From assembly GCF_010858045.1 (NCBI RefSeq), contig NZ_JAAGVC010000023.1:1-64000 (forward strand): 64,000 nt of DNA, written 5' to 3'. Numbering within the stretch: the first letter of the stretch is position 1; every line of letters begins with the position of its first letter. The DNA is from Nocardia cyriacigeorgica (GTDB lineage Bacteria; Actinomycetota; Actinomycetes; Mycobacteriales; Mycobacteriaceae). Below, piece after piece: positions 51,458 to 60,613 of this stretch. The translations under genes and the position numbers were made by a program. Under the pieces are notes generated by a model, which was given only the letters and a program-made list of their open reading frames with translations, did not search any database and was not told where the DNA came from.

Positions 51458-52717
51458 ATGCTGCTCTCACCGTCACCGCGCGGGGCCGAATTGGCCACGC
51501 GGGTCAAGGAATTCATCGACACCGAGATCACCCCGGTCGAAGCGGCCTACCACGCCGAGCTGGCCGAGGCCCGCGCCGCCGGCACCGCGTGGGAACCGCT
51601 GCCACGAATGAAGCAGCTGCAAGAGAAGGCGCGCGCGGCCGGATTGTGGAACCTTTTCCTGCCCGCCGGACACGGCGACGGCTACGCGCAGCGCTTCGGC
51701 ACCGACGGTGGAGCGGGCCTGACCAACATCGACTACGCGCCCATCGCCGAACTCACCGGCCGGTCGCTGATCGCACCGTATGTGTTCAACTGCAACGCAC
51801 CCGACACCGGTAACGCCGAGGTGCTGTTGCGCTACGGCAGCCCCGAACAACAGCGGCAGTGGCTGGAACCGTTGCTGGAAGCGAAGATCCGCAGTGCCTT
51901 CCTGATGACCGAGCCGGGCGTGGCGTCCTCGGACGCCACGAATATGGCGGCGACCGCCATCGTCGACGGCGACGAGATGGTGCTCAACGGCACCAAATGG
52001 TGGTCCACCGGAATCGGCCACGCCGACTGCGAACTGCTCATCTTCATGGGCCTCACCGATCCGGACGCGCACCGGCACCGGCGCCATTCGATGGTGATCG
52101 TGCCGCGCAGCGCACCGGGCGTGGAGGTCGTCCGCATGCTTCCCACCATGGGCTGGTACGACGAACCGCACGGCCACGGCGAGATCCGGCTCACCGATGT
52201 CCGGGTGCCGCTGTCGAACGTCATCGCGGGCCCCGGCCGGGCGTTCGAGATCGCGCAGGGCAGGCTCGGTCCCGGGCGGATCCACCACTGCATGCGGCTG
52301 ATCGGTCTCGCCGAGCAGGCGCTCGAGCTGGCCTGCCGGCGCGCCCTGTCACGCACCGCGTTCGGTAAACCGCTGGCCAACCTCGGCGGTAACCGGGAAC
52401 GCATCGCCGACGCGCGGATCGCCATCAACCAGGCCCGCCTACTGGTGCTACACGCGGCTTGGCTGCTGGACACCGGCGATCTCGCCGCCTACGGCGCCGT
52501 CAGCGAGATCAAGGTGGCCGTGCCCACCATGGCGCAGCAGGTCATCGATATGGCCATGCAGTTGCACGGCGGCGCCGCACTCTCCGAGGATCTGCCATTG
52601 GCGGCGGCGTGGTTGCAGGCGCGGGCGATCAGGTTCGCCGACGGCCCCGACGAGGTGCACCGCGGCGTGGTCGCCCGCCTCGAACTCGGTAAATACCAGC
52701 GAAAGGCGGACGCGTGA
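51458..52717 (+). CDS. Acyl-CoA dehydrogenase, ACAD10/11-like
   Basis: A 419-residue flavin-dependent dehydrogenase of the ACAD10/ACAD11 branch: TEPGVASSDATN, GHGEIRLTDVRVP and a C-terminal DGPDEVHRGVVARLEL. It is cotranslated with the downstream APH-like kinase (GTGA overlap). In animals the same two domains are fused and act on 4-hydroxyacyl-CoAs by phosphorylation and elimination. The bacterial levulinate enzymes LvaC and LvaA are comparable. Such a role here is inferred from pairing. Confidence 0.88.
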   Translation: MLLSPSPRGAELATRVKEFIDTEITPVEAAYHAELAEARAAGTAWEPLPRMKQLQEKARAAGLWNLFLPAGHGDGYAQRFGTDGGAGLTNIDYAPIAELTGRSLIAPYVFNCNAPDTGNAEVLLRYGSPEQQRQWLEPLLEAKIRSAFLMTEPGVASSDATNMAATAIVDGDEMVLNGTKWWSTGIGHADCELLIFMGLTDPDAHRHRRHSMVIVPRSAPGVEVVRMLPTMGWYDEPHGHGEIRLTDVRVPLSNVIAGPGRAFEIAQGRLGPGRIHHCMRLIGLAEQALELACRRALSRTAFGKPLANLGGNRERIADARIAINQARLLVLHAAWLLDTGDLAAYGAVSEIKVAVPTMAQQVIDMAMQLHGGAALSEDLPLAAAWLQARAIRFADGPDEVHRGVVARLELGKYQRKADA

Positions 52718-53862
52718 CGCGCGCCGGCGAACTCGACCCCGCTCGCACGGTGCGCGAGGAGGACTCCTTCGACGTCGAGGCCGTCGCGCACTGGCTGCGC
52801 GAGCACGCCGCGGATCCGGCCGGCCTGGACGGTGTGCCCGAGGTGCGGCAGTTCACCGGCGGCGTCTCCAACCTCACCTATCTGCTGCGCTACCCCGGGC
52901 GTGAGCTGATCCTGCGGCGTCCACCCGCGGGGAGCAAAGCCAAGAGCGCCCACGATATGCACCGCGAATACCACGTGCAGCAGCTGCTCGCGCCCGCCTA
53001 CGACTATGTCCCGGACATGGTCGCCTACTGCGACGATCCCGCGGTGATCGGTTCCGACTTCTACGTCATGCAGCGGCTGACCGGCCGCATCCTGCGCCGC
53101 GATCTGCCCGAGGACCTCGCGCTCACGCCCGCGCAGGCGCACGAGCTCAGCCGCGTCTTCGTCGACCGGCTCATCGACCTGCACCAGGTCGATATCGCGG
53201 CCACCGGCCTGGACGAATACAGCCGCGGGCCCGGCTACGTCGAACGCCAAGTCGGGGGCTGGTCCAAGCGTTATCGCGCGGCGCGCACCACGAATGTCGG
53301 TTCGTTCGAGAAGGTCATGTCCTGGCTGGCGGACAATCAGCCCGCCGACCGCGGCCTGTGCTTCATCCACAACGACTACCGCCTCGACAATCTGGTACTC
53401 GACCCCGAGAACCCGCTGCGGGTGGTGGGGGTGCTCGATTGGGAGATGGCCACCGTCGGCGATCCGCTGATGGATCTCGGCTCCGCGCTGGCCTACTGGC
53501 TGGAGGCGGGCGACAATCGGATCTTCCGCAGGTTTCGCCGCCAGCCGAGCGATGTCGCGGGCATGATGACCCGCGCGGAGATCGTCGAGTACTACGCCGC
53601 GCGGACCGGTCAGACGATCACGCCCGAACAGTGGCGGTTCTATGAGGTGTTCGGCCTGTTCCGGCTCGCGGTCATCGCCCAGCAGGTGTACTACCGCTAT
53701 TTCCACGGCCAGACCACCAATCCCGCCTTCGGGCAGTTGCGAGCGGCGGTCCTCGTGCTCGAGTGGCGATGCACCGAGCTGATCATGGGCGGCCCGTTCG
53801 CCCGGCTGCGCGCCCTGCCGGGACCGCTGGCGCGGTTGGCCGGGTTCGGCGCGGGAAGGTAA
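52714..53862 (+). CDS. Aminoglycoside-phosphotransferase-like kinase (ACAD10/11 N-domain, LvaA-like)
   Basis: A 382-residue APH-fold kinase: FTGGVSNLTYLL nucleotide loop, LILRRPP with the ATP-binding region, catalytic loop FIHNDYRLDNL and metal-binding VLDWEMATVGDPLMDLG. The GTG start overlaps the acyl-CoA dehydrogenase stop by 4 bp. Proteins of this type phosphorylate hydroxyacyl-CoAs rather than antibiotics. No antibiotic-resistance role is implied. Confidence 0.88.
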   Translation: MTRAGELDPARTVREEDSFDVEAVAHWLREHAADPAGLDGVPEVRQFTGGVSNLTYLLRYPGRELILRRPPAGSKAKSAHDMHREYHVQQLLAPAYDYVPDMVAYCDDPAVIGSDFYVMQRLTGRILRRDLPEDLALTPAQAHELSRVFVDRLIDLHQVDIAATGLDEYSRGPGYVERQVGGWSKRYRAARTTNVGSFEKVMSWLADNQPADRGLCFIHNDYRLDNLVLDPENPLRVVGVLDWEMATVGDPLMDLGSALAYWLEAGDNRIFRRFRRQPSDVAGMMTRAEIVEYYAARTGQTITPEQWRFYEVFGLFRLAVIAQQVYYRYFHGQTTNPAFGQLRAAVLVLEWRCTELIMGGPFARLRALPGPLARLAGFGAGR

Positions 53863-53930
53863 CGGACCGCGGCCCGCACGAGTGGCGCGGCACCGATCAC
53901 TTTTCTTGACGACGAGCAGCCCGGCCGCTA

Positions 53931-53949
53931 ATGTAAGCACTAGAAACAT
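53931..53949. promoter_or_regulatory. 19-bp operator, site D (DJ-1/PfpI gene)
   Basis: ATGTAAGCACTAGAAACAT shares ATGTAAGC and ACAT with site B. It lies about 116 bp before the DJ-1/PfpI start at 54065. Confidence 0.65.
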
Positions 53950-54064
53950 TGACGGTCGGGATCGTTTTCTCTCCCCGGCTCCCGGCCCGGTCTTATCGTG
54001 GACGCAGCGAAGGTTGCGCAGGCCGAATCCGATATCCATACCACTGACGAGCAGGGGTACAGAA

Positions 54065-54781
54065 ATGACGAAGGTGCTGTTCGTAATTTCGGCCGCCGAC
54101 CGCTGGACGTTGAACGACGGCGAAGTGCATCCCTCGGGCTTCTGGGCCGAGGAAGTGGCGGTTCCGCATCGGATCTTCGCCGAAGCCGGATGGGACATCA
54201 CCGTCGCCACCCCGGGCGGCAAGGCGCCGACGCTGGATCGGCTCAGCCTCGGCATCGCGGGCGGGATGCCGTGGAAACGGCGCGAGGTCGAACGGTATCT
54301 GGACAGCATCGAGAGCGTGCTCGACACGCCGATCCCGCTCGATTCCGTCGACGCCGACGACTACGACCTGGTGTTCTACCCGGGAGGCCACGGCCCGATG
54401 GAGGACCTGGCCTACGACGAGACCTCGGGCGCGCTGCTCGCGCACCGGCTGGCATCCGGCAAGAAGCTCGCCCTGCTGTGCCACGCGCCCGCGGCTGTCC
54501 TCGCCGCGACCGGGCCCGACGGGCAGTCACCCTTCGCGGGTTATCGGATGACCGGATTATCCAATCGTGAGGAATTGCTCAACCGGTTCGCCAAGAAAGC
54601 GCCGTGGCTGCTCGAGGACAAGCTGAAGGAAGCCGGCGTCGAATACTCCAAGGGCCGGATTCCGTTGCGGCCGTATGTGGTTGTCGACCGGAATCTGTAT
54701 ACCGGGCAGAATCCGCAATCGTCGGAAGAACTGGCCCGCCGGTTGGTCGAGGAAATCGGTGCGGGACAGTCCTCGAATTAG
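54065..54781 (+). CDS. DJ-1/PfpI-family protein (Hsp31/glyoxalase III-like)
   Basis: A 238-residue type 1 glutamine-amidotransferase-like protein: PSGFWAEEVAVPHRIF (substrate Glu), FYPGGHGPMEDL and nucleophile elbow LLCHAPAAVL with Cys-His. This is the Hsp31-like layout of cofactor-free glyoxalases and deglycases. It would remove methylglyoxal or related electrophiles. An upstream 19-bp operator links it to quinone and enone reductases. Confidence 0.85.
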   Translation: MTKVLFVISAADRWTLNDGEVHPSGFWAEEVAVPHRIFAEAGWDITVATPGGKAPTLDRLSLGIAGGMPWKRREVERYLDSIESVLDTPIPLDSVDADDYDLVFYPGGHGPMEDLAYDETSGALLAHRLASGKKLALLCHAPAAVLAATGPDGQSPFAGYRMTGLSNREELLNRFAKKAPWLLEDKLKEAGVEYSKGRIPLRPYVVVDRNLYTGQNPQSSEELARRLVEEIGAGQSSN

Positions 54782-55157
54782 TTCGTGCACTGACTGTTCC
54801 GCTGCGCTTCGCGCGCACCTCCGGCACGAGCACGCAGGCGGATCCGGCGGCCCGTGAGTCTGCCGCACACGCGCAGCAACCCGGCGGCGGCAAGGTAACC
54901 GGCCGATGACGGTGGCGGCCATCACAGCGGCCGCCGCCCACCTTGTTGCCCTCCCGCGTCATCGCGACGCCGGGTTGTGATCGGCGACAGGAAACGCTTT
55001 CCGTTGTGAGCGGAGACGGTTTCAGCCGTTATGTTCTGTGCGGCCTACAGGACCGCTTGCGGTCGCGGCCTCCCCCCATCCACTCGGCCGGGTGCGATGC
55101 GACACGAAAGATGTTGCGGCGCACCACCGGCCATGCGGTGCTGCCCGAAGGAAAGTC
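54782..55157. other. Intergenic region before the lipase gene
   Basis: A 376-bp stretch between two plus-strand genes. I see no terminator stem, conserved gene or operator of note in it. Confidence 0.4.
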
Positions 55158-56345
55158 TTGTCCAGATCTGTCTTCCGACTACTGACCCTGGTGCTGAGCA
55201 TTGTCTGCCTCGGCTTGCTCTGCGCCCCGGCCGGTTCCGAACCGAGGTACCCCGATCCCGACCCGGATCCGTTCTACGCCCCGCCCGCCGATCTCGCCGC
55301 ACGCCATCCGGGGGACGTGGTGCGCATCCGCAAGATCGACACCGGACCCTATCTGGGGACCGAAGGATGGCAGGTGGCGTTCCGGTCCACCGATTCCACC
55401 GGCGACCCGATCATGGGGATGACCACGGTGCTGATGCCGATCGGAGTGCCGAACCCGCCGCTGGTGTCGTATCAGGCGTTGATCAATTCGCTCGGTACGC
55501 GGTGTAATCCGTCCCGGTCGCTGTTCAACGGCGAGTTGCAGGACGCGGTCGGGTCCATGTTGCCGATCTGGCGGGGTTGGGCCATCTCACTGCCGGACTA
55601 CCTCGGGCCCAACGTGGCCTACGGTGCGGCGCGGTTGAGCGGCATGGTCACCCTCGACAGCGTCCGCGCCGTTCAGCGGGTCGCCGAGCTCGGCCTGCAC
55701 GATGCGCCGGTCGCGATCGCCGGCTACTCCGGCGGCGGCATGGCGACGGCCTGGGCCGCCGCCCTGCAACCGAGCTACGCACCCGAACTGGAGCTCACCG
55801 CGGCGGTGGCCGGCGGAATCCCGGCCGATCTGGAACAGATGGCCCTCGGTCTCGGCTTCGGCCCGCATCCAGGGTTCGGCCTCGCCTTCGCCGCGGCCAT
55901 GGGGCTGGAACGGGAATACCCTGAGCGCCTGCCGATTTCCGAGCAGCTCAACGACCACGGACGCTGGTTCCGCGAGTTCACCCATAACGCGTGCCGTCGC
56001 TTCCTGCTCTTCCACGGGGTCTTCCGCAGCGCCGAGGAGATGGCGGCGTCCAAGAGCCTGATGGACAGCCCCGAGGCGCGCGCGGTGCTCCACGAGAACA
56101 GCCTCACCCATTTCGACGGCGTACCAAGCGCACCGACCTACCTGTGGCACGGCCGCTACGACACGCTGACCCCGTATAACGCCATCTCCACCGTCGCGGA
56201 CCGGTACTGCCGTGCGGGGGCGCCGGTCGAGCTGGTCACCTACGACATCGCCGAGCACATGACCGCCGCCGTCGCCGGATTCGCCGATGCCTGGAACTTC
56301 GTCGAAGCCCGCTTCCGCGGCGACCCCTTGCCGAGCGGGTGCTGA
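55158..56345 (+). CDS. Secreted LIP-family lipase/esterase
   Basis: A 395-residue exported hydrolase of the LIP (PF03583) type, common in Nocardia and mycobacteria. The signal peptide is about 28 residues (FRLLTLVLSIVCLGLLCAPA). The nucleophile elbow is GYSGGGMA, an Asp lies in WHGRYDTLTP and the His in DIAEHMTA. The TTG at 55158 has AAGGAAA upstream and places the signal peptide at the N-terminus. It ends in a terminator. Confidence 0.88.
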   Translation: MSRSVFRLLTLVLSIVCLGLLCAPAGSEPRYPDPDPDPFYAPPADLAARHPGDVVRIRKIDTGPYLGTEGWQVAFRSTDSTGDPIMGMTTVLMPIGVPNPPLVSYQALINSLGTRCNPSRSLFNGELQDAVGSMLPIWRGWAISLPDYLGPNVAYGAARLSGMVTLDSVRAVQRVAELGLHDAPVAIAGYSGGGMATAWAAALQPSYAPELELTAAVAGGIPADLEQMALGLGFGPHPGFGLAFAAAMGLEREYPERLPISEQLNDHGRWFREFTHNACRRFLLFHGVFRSAEEMAASKSLMDSPEARAVLHENSLTHFDGVPSAPTYLWHGRYDTLTPYNAISTVADRYCRAGAPVELVTYDIAEHMTAAVAGFADAWNFVEARFRGDPLPSGC

Positions 56346-56347
56346 TC

Positions 56348-56381
56348 GATGCGGGACCGTGCGGGTCGGCGGTCCCGCATC
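56348..56381 (+). terminator. Terminator of the lipase gene
   Basis: GATGCGGGACC (56348-56358) pairs perfectly with GGTCCCGCATC (56371-56381) around a 12-base loop, three bases after the stop codon. Confidence 0.8.
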
Positions 56382-56618
56382 AACTTCACCCCGATCGGGT
56401 GAGGAGGGGCGGCCGGGCCGGCGAATACCGTCGGTGACGGCGTCGAACCACACCGGTTCCGATCGACGGTCGATATCCACACCGGTATCGAGCGGCGGAA
56501 CCGGTCAGCGTCCGGTCAGCGTGGACCGGCCGCGATGCCGGCACACGCGATCGACGCCGGCACACCATCGACACGATCGACGCACACCCGTGTCGACGTC
56601 GATTGCGATGGAGGGATC

Positions 56619-57923
56619 ATGAGCATCTTGGCCGCCGATCTGCGCACACTGAGTCGCGAAGCCTACATCTATCTGTATCCGCTGGTAACCACCGACGAAA
56701 CCCGCCGACAGCAGATCAACGGGGCGGCCGGGTCCAAGCCCAGCTTCGGCCCGCCGAACCAGTTCCACCACATCCGGGGATTCCCGGACGCGGCGTTCCG
56801 GACGGTCGTGCGGCCCAACTTCGACACCCTGTACTCCTGTGCCTGGATCGACCTCGACCAAGGCCCGGTACAGGTGCACGCACCCGACAGCGGTGATCGC
56901 TTCTACATGCTGCCGATGCTCGATGCGTGGACCGATGTGTTCGCCAGCCCGGGCAAGCGCACCACCGGCACAGGACCGCAGGACTATCTGCTGGTCGGGC
57001 CCGGATACCGCGGGGACCTACCGCCGGACATCCCGGTCATCCACGCACCGACGCCCCATGTGTGGATCATCGCCCGCCCGCAGACCAACGGGCCCGGCGA
57101 TTACGCGGCGGTCAACGCCTTCCAGGACGGTCTCCGGATCATCGATATCGGCGAGCGTGCTCCGTTCGAGCCCGACCCCACCGTCGACAGCAGTGTGGAA
57201 CCGCTGCACGTGGTCGAATCGTTGTCGGCGGCGGATTTCTTCCGACGCGCCTGCGCCGCGCTCGCCGTCGATCCGCCGCACCTCACCGACTTCTCGCAAC
57301 TGGCCAGGATCGAACCGCTCGGAATAGTCCCGGGCCGCCAGTTCGATGTCGCGCGGTTCGGCGCGGCCGAGCTCGAAGAGATCGAGGCGGGTGTGGCCGA
57401 CGCGCGGATGGCGATCACCAACGCGCCCCGAACGGTCGTGCCGCCGGTCGACGGCTGGGTGACCCTCGGCACCGGTGTGTACGGCAACGACTACCTCACT
57501 CGCGCGGCCATCGCCAAGGCCGGACTCGGCGCCAACCCGCCAGAAGATGCCATCTACCCGTTGCTGCTCACCGATGCCGAGGGGAAGCCGCCCATGGGCG
57601 ATTCCGACTACGTCATCCATTTCGACGCGGACCGGCTGCCGCCCGTCGACGCCTTCTGGTCGATCACGATGTACGACGCCGAAGGATTCCAAACACCGAA
57701 CGAGCTGAATCGCTTCGCCATCGGCGATCGCGACGAGCTGCGCTACAACCCCGATGGCTCCCTCGATATCCACATCTCGCATACCAACCCGGGGCCGGAC
57801 CGCGAATCGAACTGGCTTCCCGCTCCCATCGGGCCGCTCGGCATCACCCTGCGCCTGTACGCACCGCACACCGCCGCACTCGACCGCACCTGGACGCCAC
57901 CGCCGGTGCACAAGGTCGGGTGA
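56619..57923 (+). CDS. DUF1254/DUF1214-domain protein
   Basis: A 434-residue protein with an N-terminal DUF1254 domain (REAYIYLYPLVTTDETRRQ, VRPNFDTLYSCAWIDLDQGP) and C-terminal DUF1214 domain (SDYVIHFDADRLPPVDAFW, SITMYDAEGF). No signal peptide is seen, although many relatives are exported. GGAGGG lies before the ATG. The biochemical role of the family is unknown. It converges on the CBS-protein gene with only 11 bp between. Confidence 0.88.
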   Translation: MSILAADLRTLSREAYIYLYPLVTTDETRRQQINGAAGSKPSFGPPNQFHHIRGFPDAAFRTVVRPNFDTLYSCAWIDLDQGPVQVHAPDSGDRFYMLPMLDAWTDVFASPGKRTTGTGPQDYLLVGPGYRGDLPPDIPVIHAPTPHVWIIARPQTNGPGDYAAVNAFQDGLRIIDIGERAPFEPDPTVDSSVEPLHVVESLSAADFFRRACAALAVDPPHLTDFSQLARIEPLGIVPGRQFDVARFGAAELEEIEAGVADARMAITNAPRTVVPPVDGWVTLGTGVYGNDYLTRAAIAKAGLGANPPEDAIYPLLLTDAEGKPPMGDSDYVIHFDADRLPPVDAFWSITMYDAEGFQTPNELNRFAIGDRDELRYNPDGSLDIHISHTNPGPDRESNWLPAPIGPLGITLRLYAPHTAALDRTWTPPPVHKVG

Positions 57924-57934
57924 GCAGGGCGCCG

Positions 57935-59002
57935 CTATTCGATCACACGGTGGGTGCCGTCGCGCACGGTGCCGACGAACTCCTCCACCAGATCCTCGAG
58001 CGCCACGATGCCGACCGTGTTGCCGCGGTTGTCGACCACGCGGCCGAGGTGGCTGCTGGTCCGGCGTAACCGGGCCAGCGCCTCGTAGAGCGGGGTTCCG
58101 GCCAGCACCGTCGGCAGTGGGCGGATGTCGGTGCGCGGGATCGGGGTGTTCGGGCCGGCGGTCTCGTCGGCGACCAGGTCGAGTACGTCCTTGACGTGCA
58201 GATAGCCGACCAGTGAGCCGTCGTCGGCGGAGACCGGGTACCGGGAGAACCCGGTTTCGGCGACCGCGGATTCGATATCGCCGAGGGTGGTGCCGTCGCC
58301 GTGCAACGGCACCGTCCTGGTGGTGTCCAGCCCCACCATGACGTCGCCGACGACACGCTCGGAGGTACCGAGTGCCTGGGTGAGCCTGCGGTGTTCTTCC
58401 TCGTCGAGTAGGCCCTCCGAGCGGGACTCGCCGATCATCTCGGCCAGCTCCACACTGGAGACGGTCGCGTCGAGTTCGTCCTTCGGCTCGATCCGCAGCA
58501 TCCGCAGCGACAGGTTCGCCGCCAGGTTGTAGACCGCGATCAGCGGACGGGCCAGCCGCAGCCACAGCAGGTGGATCGGCACCAGCAGCAGGGCCGTGCG
58601 TTCGGGCCCGGCCAGCGCGATGTTCTTCGGGATCATCTCGCCGAACAGAATGTGCAGCACCACCACGATCGCCAGGGCGATGGTGAACGCCACCGGATGC
58701 AGCAGCTGATCGGGTAGCCCGGCCAGATGGAACGGACCTTCCAGCAGGTGCGCGACGGCGGGCTCGCCCACCCGGCCCAGCAGGATCGAACAGATCGTGA
58801 TGCCCAGCTGGGCCGCCGCCAGCATCATCGACAGGTTCTCACCCGCCCGGATGACGGTGGTGGCGTTGCGTTTGCCTTGTGCGGCAAGGGCTTCCAGCCG
58901 GTCGCGGCGCGCCGAGATCAGTGCGAACTCGGCGCCGACGAAAAAGGCGTTACCGGCAAGGAGCACGACGGTCAGCGCGACTCCGAACAGATCACCGCCC
59001 AT
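57935..59002 (-). CDS. CNNM/CBS-domain membrane protein (Rv1841c-like)
   Basis: A 355-residue protein with a DUF21/CNNM transmembrane domain (NAFFVGAEFALISARRDRLE, FGEMIPKNIALAGPE) and a CBS pair (about residues 215-350). It is shorter than its neighbour and lacks a CorC/HlyC C-terminal domain. Relatives transport or sense Mg2+ or Co2+. It overlaps the upstream paralogue by 11 bp. Gene order with the next two genes matches Rv1841c-Rv1842c-guaB1 of M. tuberculosis. Confidence 0.9.
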   Translation of the reverse strand: MGGDLFGVALTVVLLAGNAFFVGAEFALISARRDRLEALAAQGKRNATTVIRAGENLSMMLAAAQLGITICSILLGRVGEPAVAHLLEGPFHLAGLPDQLLHPVAFTIALAIVVVLHILFGEMIPKNIALAGPERTALLLVPIHLLWLRLARPLIAVYNLAANLSLRMLRIEPKDELDATVSSVELAEMIGESRSEGLLDEEEHRRLTQALGTSERVVGDVMVGLDTTRTVPLHGDGTTLGDIESAVAETGFSRYPVSADDGSLVGYLHVKDVLDLVADETAGPNTPIPRTDIRPLPTVLAGTPLYEALARLRRTSSHLGRVVDNRGNTVGIVALEDLVEEFVGTVRDGTHRVIE

Positions 59003-60383
59003 GGTCGGCCTCCTGCCCGTCGAGCACGTCGGCGGTGACCGGGATCAGTCGCACCCGATCCACCCGTCGTCCGTCCATCCGCTCCACCCTGGCCAGCCAG
59101 CCGCCCTGACCGTCACCCGGATGACGCTGCTGCGAGCGCGGATCGGGCAGCACCACGGTGTCGCCGGCTTCCGGAATCCGGCCGAGCCGGATGAGCACCA
59201 GCCCGCCGAGGGTTTCGTATTCCCCTTCGGGCGCTTCATATCCGGTGGCGCGGGAGACCTCGTCGATGCGCAGCAGACCGGAGCAGTCCCAGCCATCGGA
59301 GACGCGGCGCACGTCGCGTTCCTCTTCGTCGTGCTCGTCGCGCACATCGCCGAGGATTTCCTCGATCACGTCCTCCATGGTGACCAGTCCCGCGGTGCCG
59401 CCGTATTCGTCCACCACCAGCGCCACCTGCATGCCATCGGCGCGGATGCGTTCGAGTACTTCGTCACCGTCGAGGCTGGCGGGCACGATCGGAACCGGCC
59501 GTGCCAGCAGATGCAGCGCCAGTCCGCGCCGGGATTCGGCGGGAACGGTGAAGGCCTGCTTGACGTGCACCACGCCGAGGGTGTTGTCGAGGTCGCCGTC
59601 GATCACCGGGAACCGGGAGTAGCCGGTGCGGCCGGCGGCGGCGATGAGATCGGGAATCGTATCGGACTTGTCGAGCGCTTCGATCTTCACCCGCGGCGTC
59701 ATCAGCTCCTCCGCGCTGCGTTCGCCGAATTCCAGCGAGCGGTCCATCACCTGCGCGGTGCGCTGATCGAGGGCGCCGCGCTGGGCGGAGGTACGCACCA
59801 GCGAACCCAGTTCCTGCGGCGACCGGGCCGAGCGCAGTTCTTCCGCCGGCTCCACGCCGAGGCGGCGCACCACCCAGTTGGCGGTGCCGTTGAGGAAATG
59901 GATCAACCATTTGAACACCACCGAGAACGCGACCATCGGACCCGCGGTCATCCGGGCAGTGCCCAGCGGGGCGGCGATGGCGATGTTCTTGGGCACCAGC
60001 TCGCCGTAGATCATCGACAGCGAGGTGGCCAGGATCAGCGCCAGCGCGAGCGAGACACCGCGCGCGGCACTGTCGGTGAGACCGACGGCCGAGAACGCGG
60101 GCGTCAGCAGCCGCGCCAGCACCGGTTCGGCGATATAGCCGGTGATCAGGGTCGTGATGGTGATGCCGAGCTGGGCGCCGGACAGCTGAAACGACAGCGT
60201 GTGGTGGGCCTTGCGGACCATGCGGGCCCGGACGTCACCGTCGCGCGCGTGCGCTTCGACGGTGCTGCGTTCGAGGGCGGTGAGGGAGAATTCCGCGGCC
60301 ACGAACAGCGCTGTCCCCGCGGTCAGTGCGATGAAACCGATCAGGCTGAGCACAGTGAGCACGACGGACACGGTCAGCACCAC
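58992..60383 (-). CDS. CNNM/CBS-domain protein with CorC/HlyC domain (Rv1842c-like)
   Basis: A 463-residue membrane protein: DUF21/CNNM domain (LFVAAEFSLTALERSTVEAH, YGELVPKNIAIAAP), CBS pair (about residues 220-340, with VVDEYGGTAGLVTMEDVIEE) and C-terminal CorC_HlyC domain. A role in divalent-cation efflux or sensing is typical. The start is uncertain: tandem GTG codons at 60383 and 60380 lack a good ribosome binding site. A structured leader precedes it. Confidence 0.88.
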   Translation of the reverse strand: MVLTVSVVLTVLSLIGFIALTAGTALFVAAEFSLTALERSTVEAHARDGDVRARMVRKAHHTLSFQLSGAQLGITITTLITGYIAEPVLARLLTPAFSAVGLTDSAARGVSLALALILATSLSMIYGELVPKNIAIAAPLGTARMTAGPMVAFSVVFKWLIHFLNGTANWVVRRLGVEPAEELRSARSPQELGSLVRTSAQRGALDQRTAQVMDRSLEFGERSAEELMTPRVKIEALDKSDTIPDLIAAAGRTGYSRFPVIDGDLDNTLGVVHVKQAFTVPAESRRGLALHLLARPVPIVPASLDGDEVLERIRADGMQVALVVDEYGGTAGLVTMEDVIEEILGDVRDEHDEEERDVRRVSDGWDCSGLLRIDEVSRATGYEAPEGEYETLGGLVLIRLGRIPEAGDTVVLPDPRSQQRHPGDGQGGWLARVERMDGRRVDRVRLIPVTADVLDGQEADHGR

Positions 60384-60446
60384 CCGGGCCGGTGATCGGT
60401 GGGCACGGTCGTGCGTACTGCGGTGAGCTGGACGGCTGCGAGATGG

Positions 60447-60515
60447 AGGACGCCGGGTTGGTCACCCGGCTCGATAGAGGAGCCCTCCTGTGCGGCGTCC
60501 TCGGACGCGGGTGAC
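60447..60515 (-). promoter_or_regulatory. Structured leader with mutually exclusive stems
   Basis: Two incompatible folds can be drawn. Fold one pairs 60461-60467 with 60509-60515 (7 bp) enclosing a GCGTC/GACGC hairpin at 60495-60508. Fold two forms a perfect 7-bp hairpin (60452-60458 with 60464-60470) and pairs 60447-60451 with 60497-60501. The element lies 65-130 nt before a probable cation-transport gene, so it could be a riboswitch or attenuator, but GC-rich DNA folds easily. Confidence 0.35.
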
Positions 60516-60571
60516 AACTGGTTCCTTTCGCATGGGGAATGGGGGCCGGCGGTGCCGGCAACCCTTATGCT

Positions 60572-60602
60572 ACCGGCCCACGCGCGTCTCGCGTGGGCCG
60601 GT
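60572..60602 (-). terminator. Terminator of guaB1
   Basis: ACCGGCCCACGC (60572-60583) pairs perfectly with GCGTGGGCCGGT (60591-60602) around a 7-base loop, 11 bp after the guaB1 stop. Confidence 0.85.
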
Positions 60603-60613
60603 CCGTGGTTGAT

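Noticed and set aside
52714..53862. Aminoglycoside phosphotransferase as an antibiotic-resistance gene
   Set aside because: The fold is shared, but overlap with an ACAD10/11-type dehydrogenase gene points to acyl-CoA metabolism.
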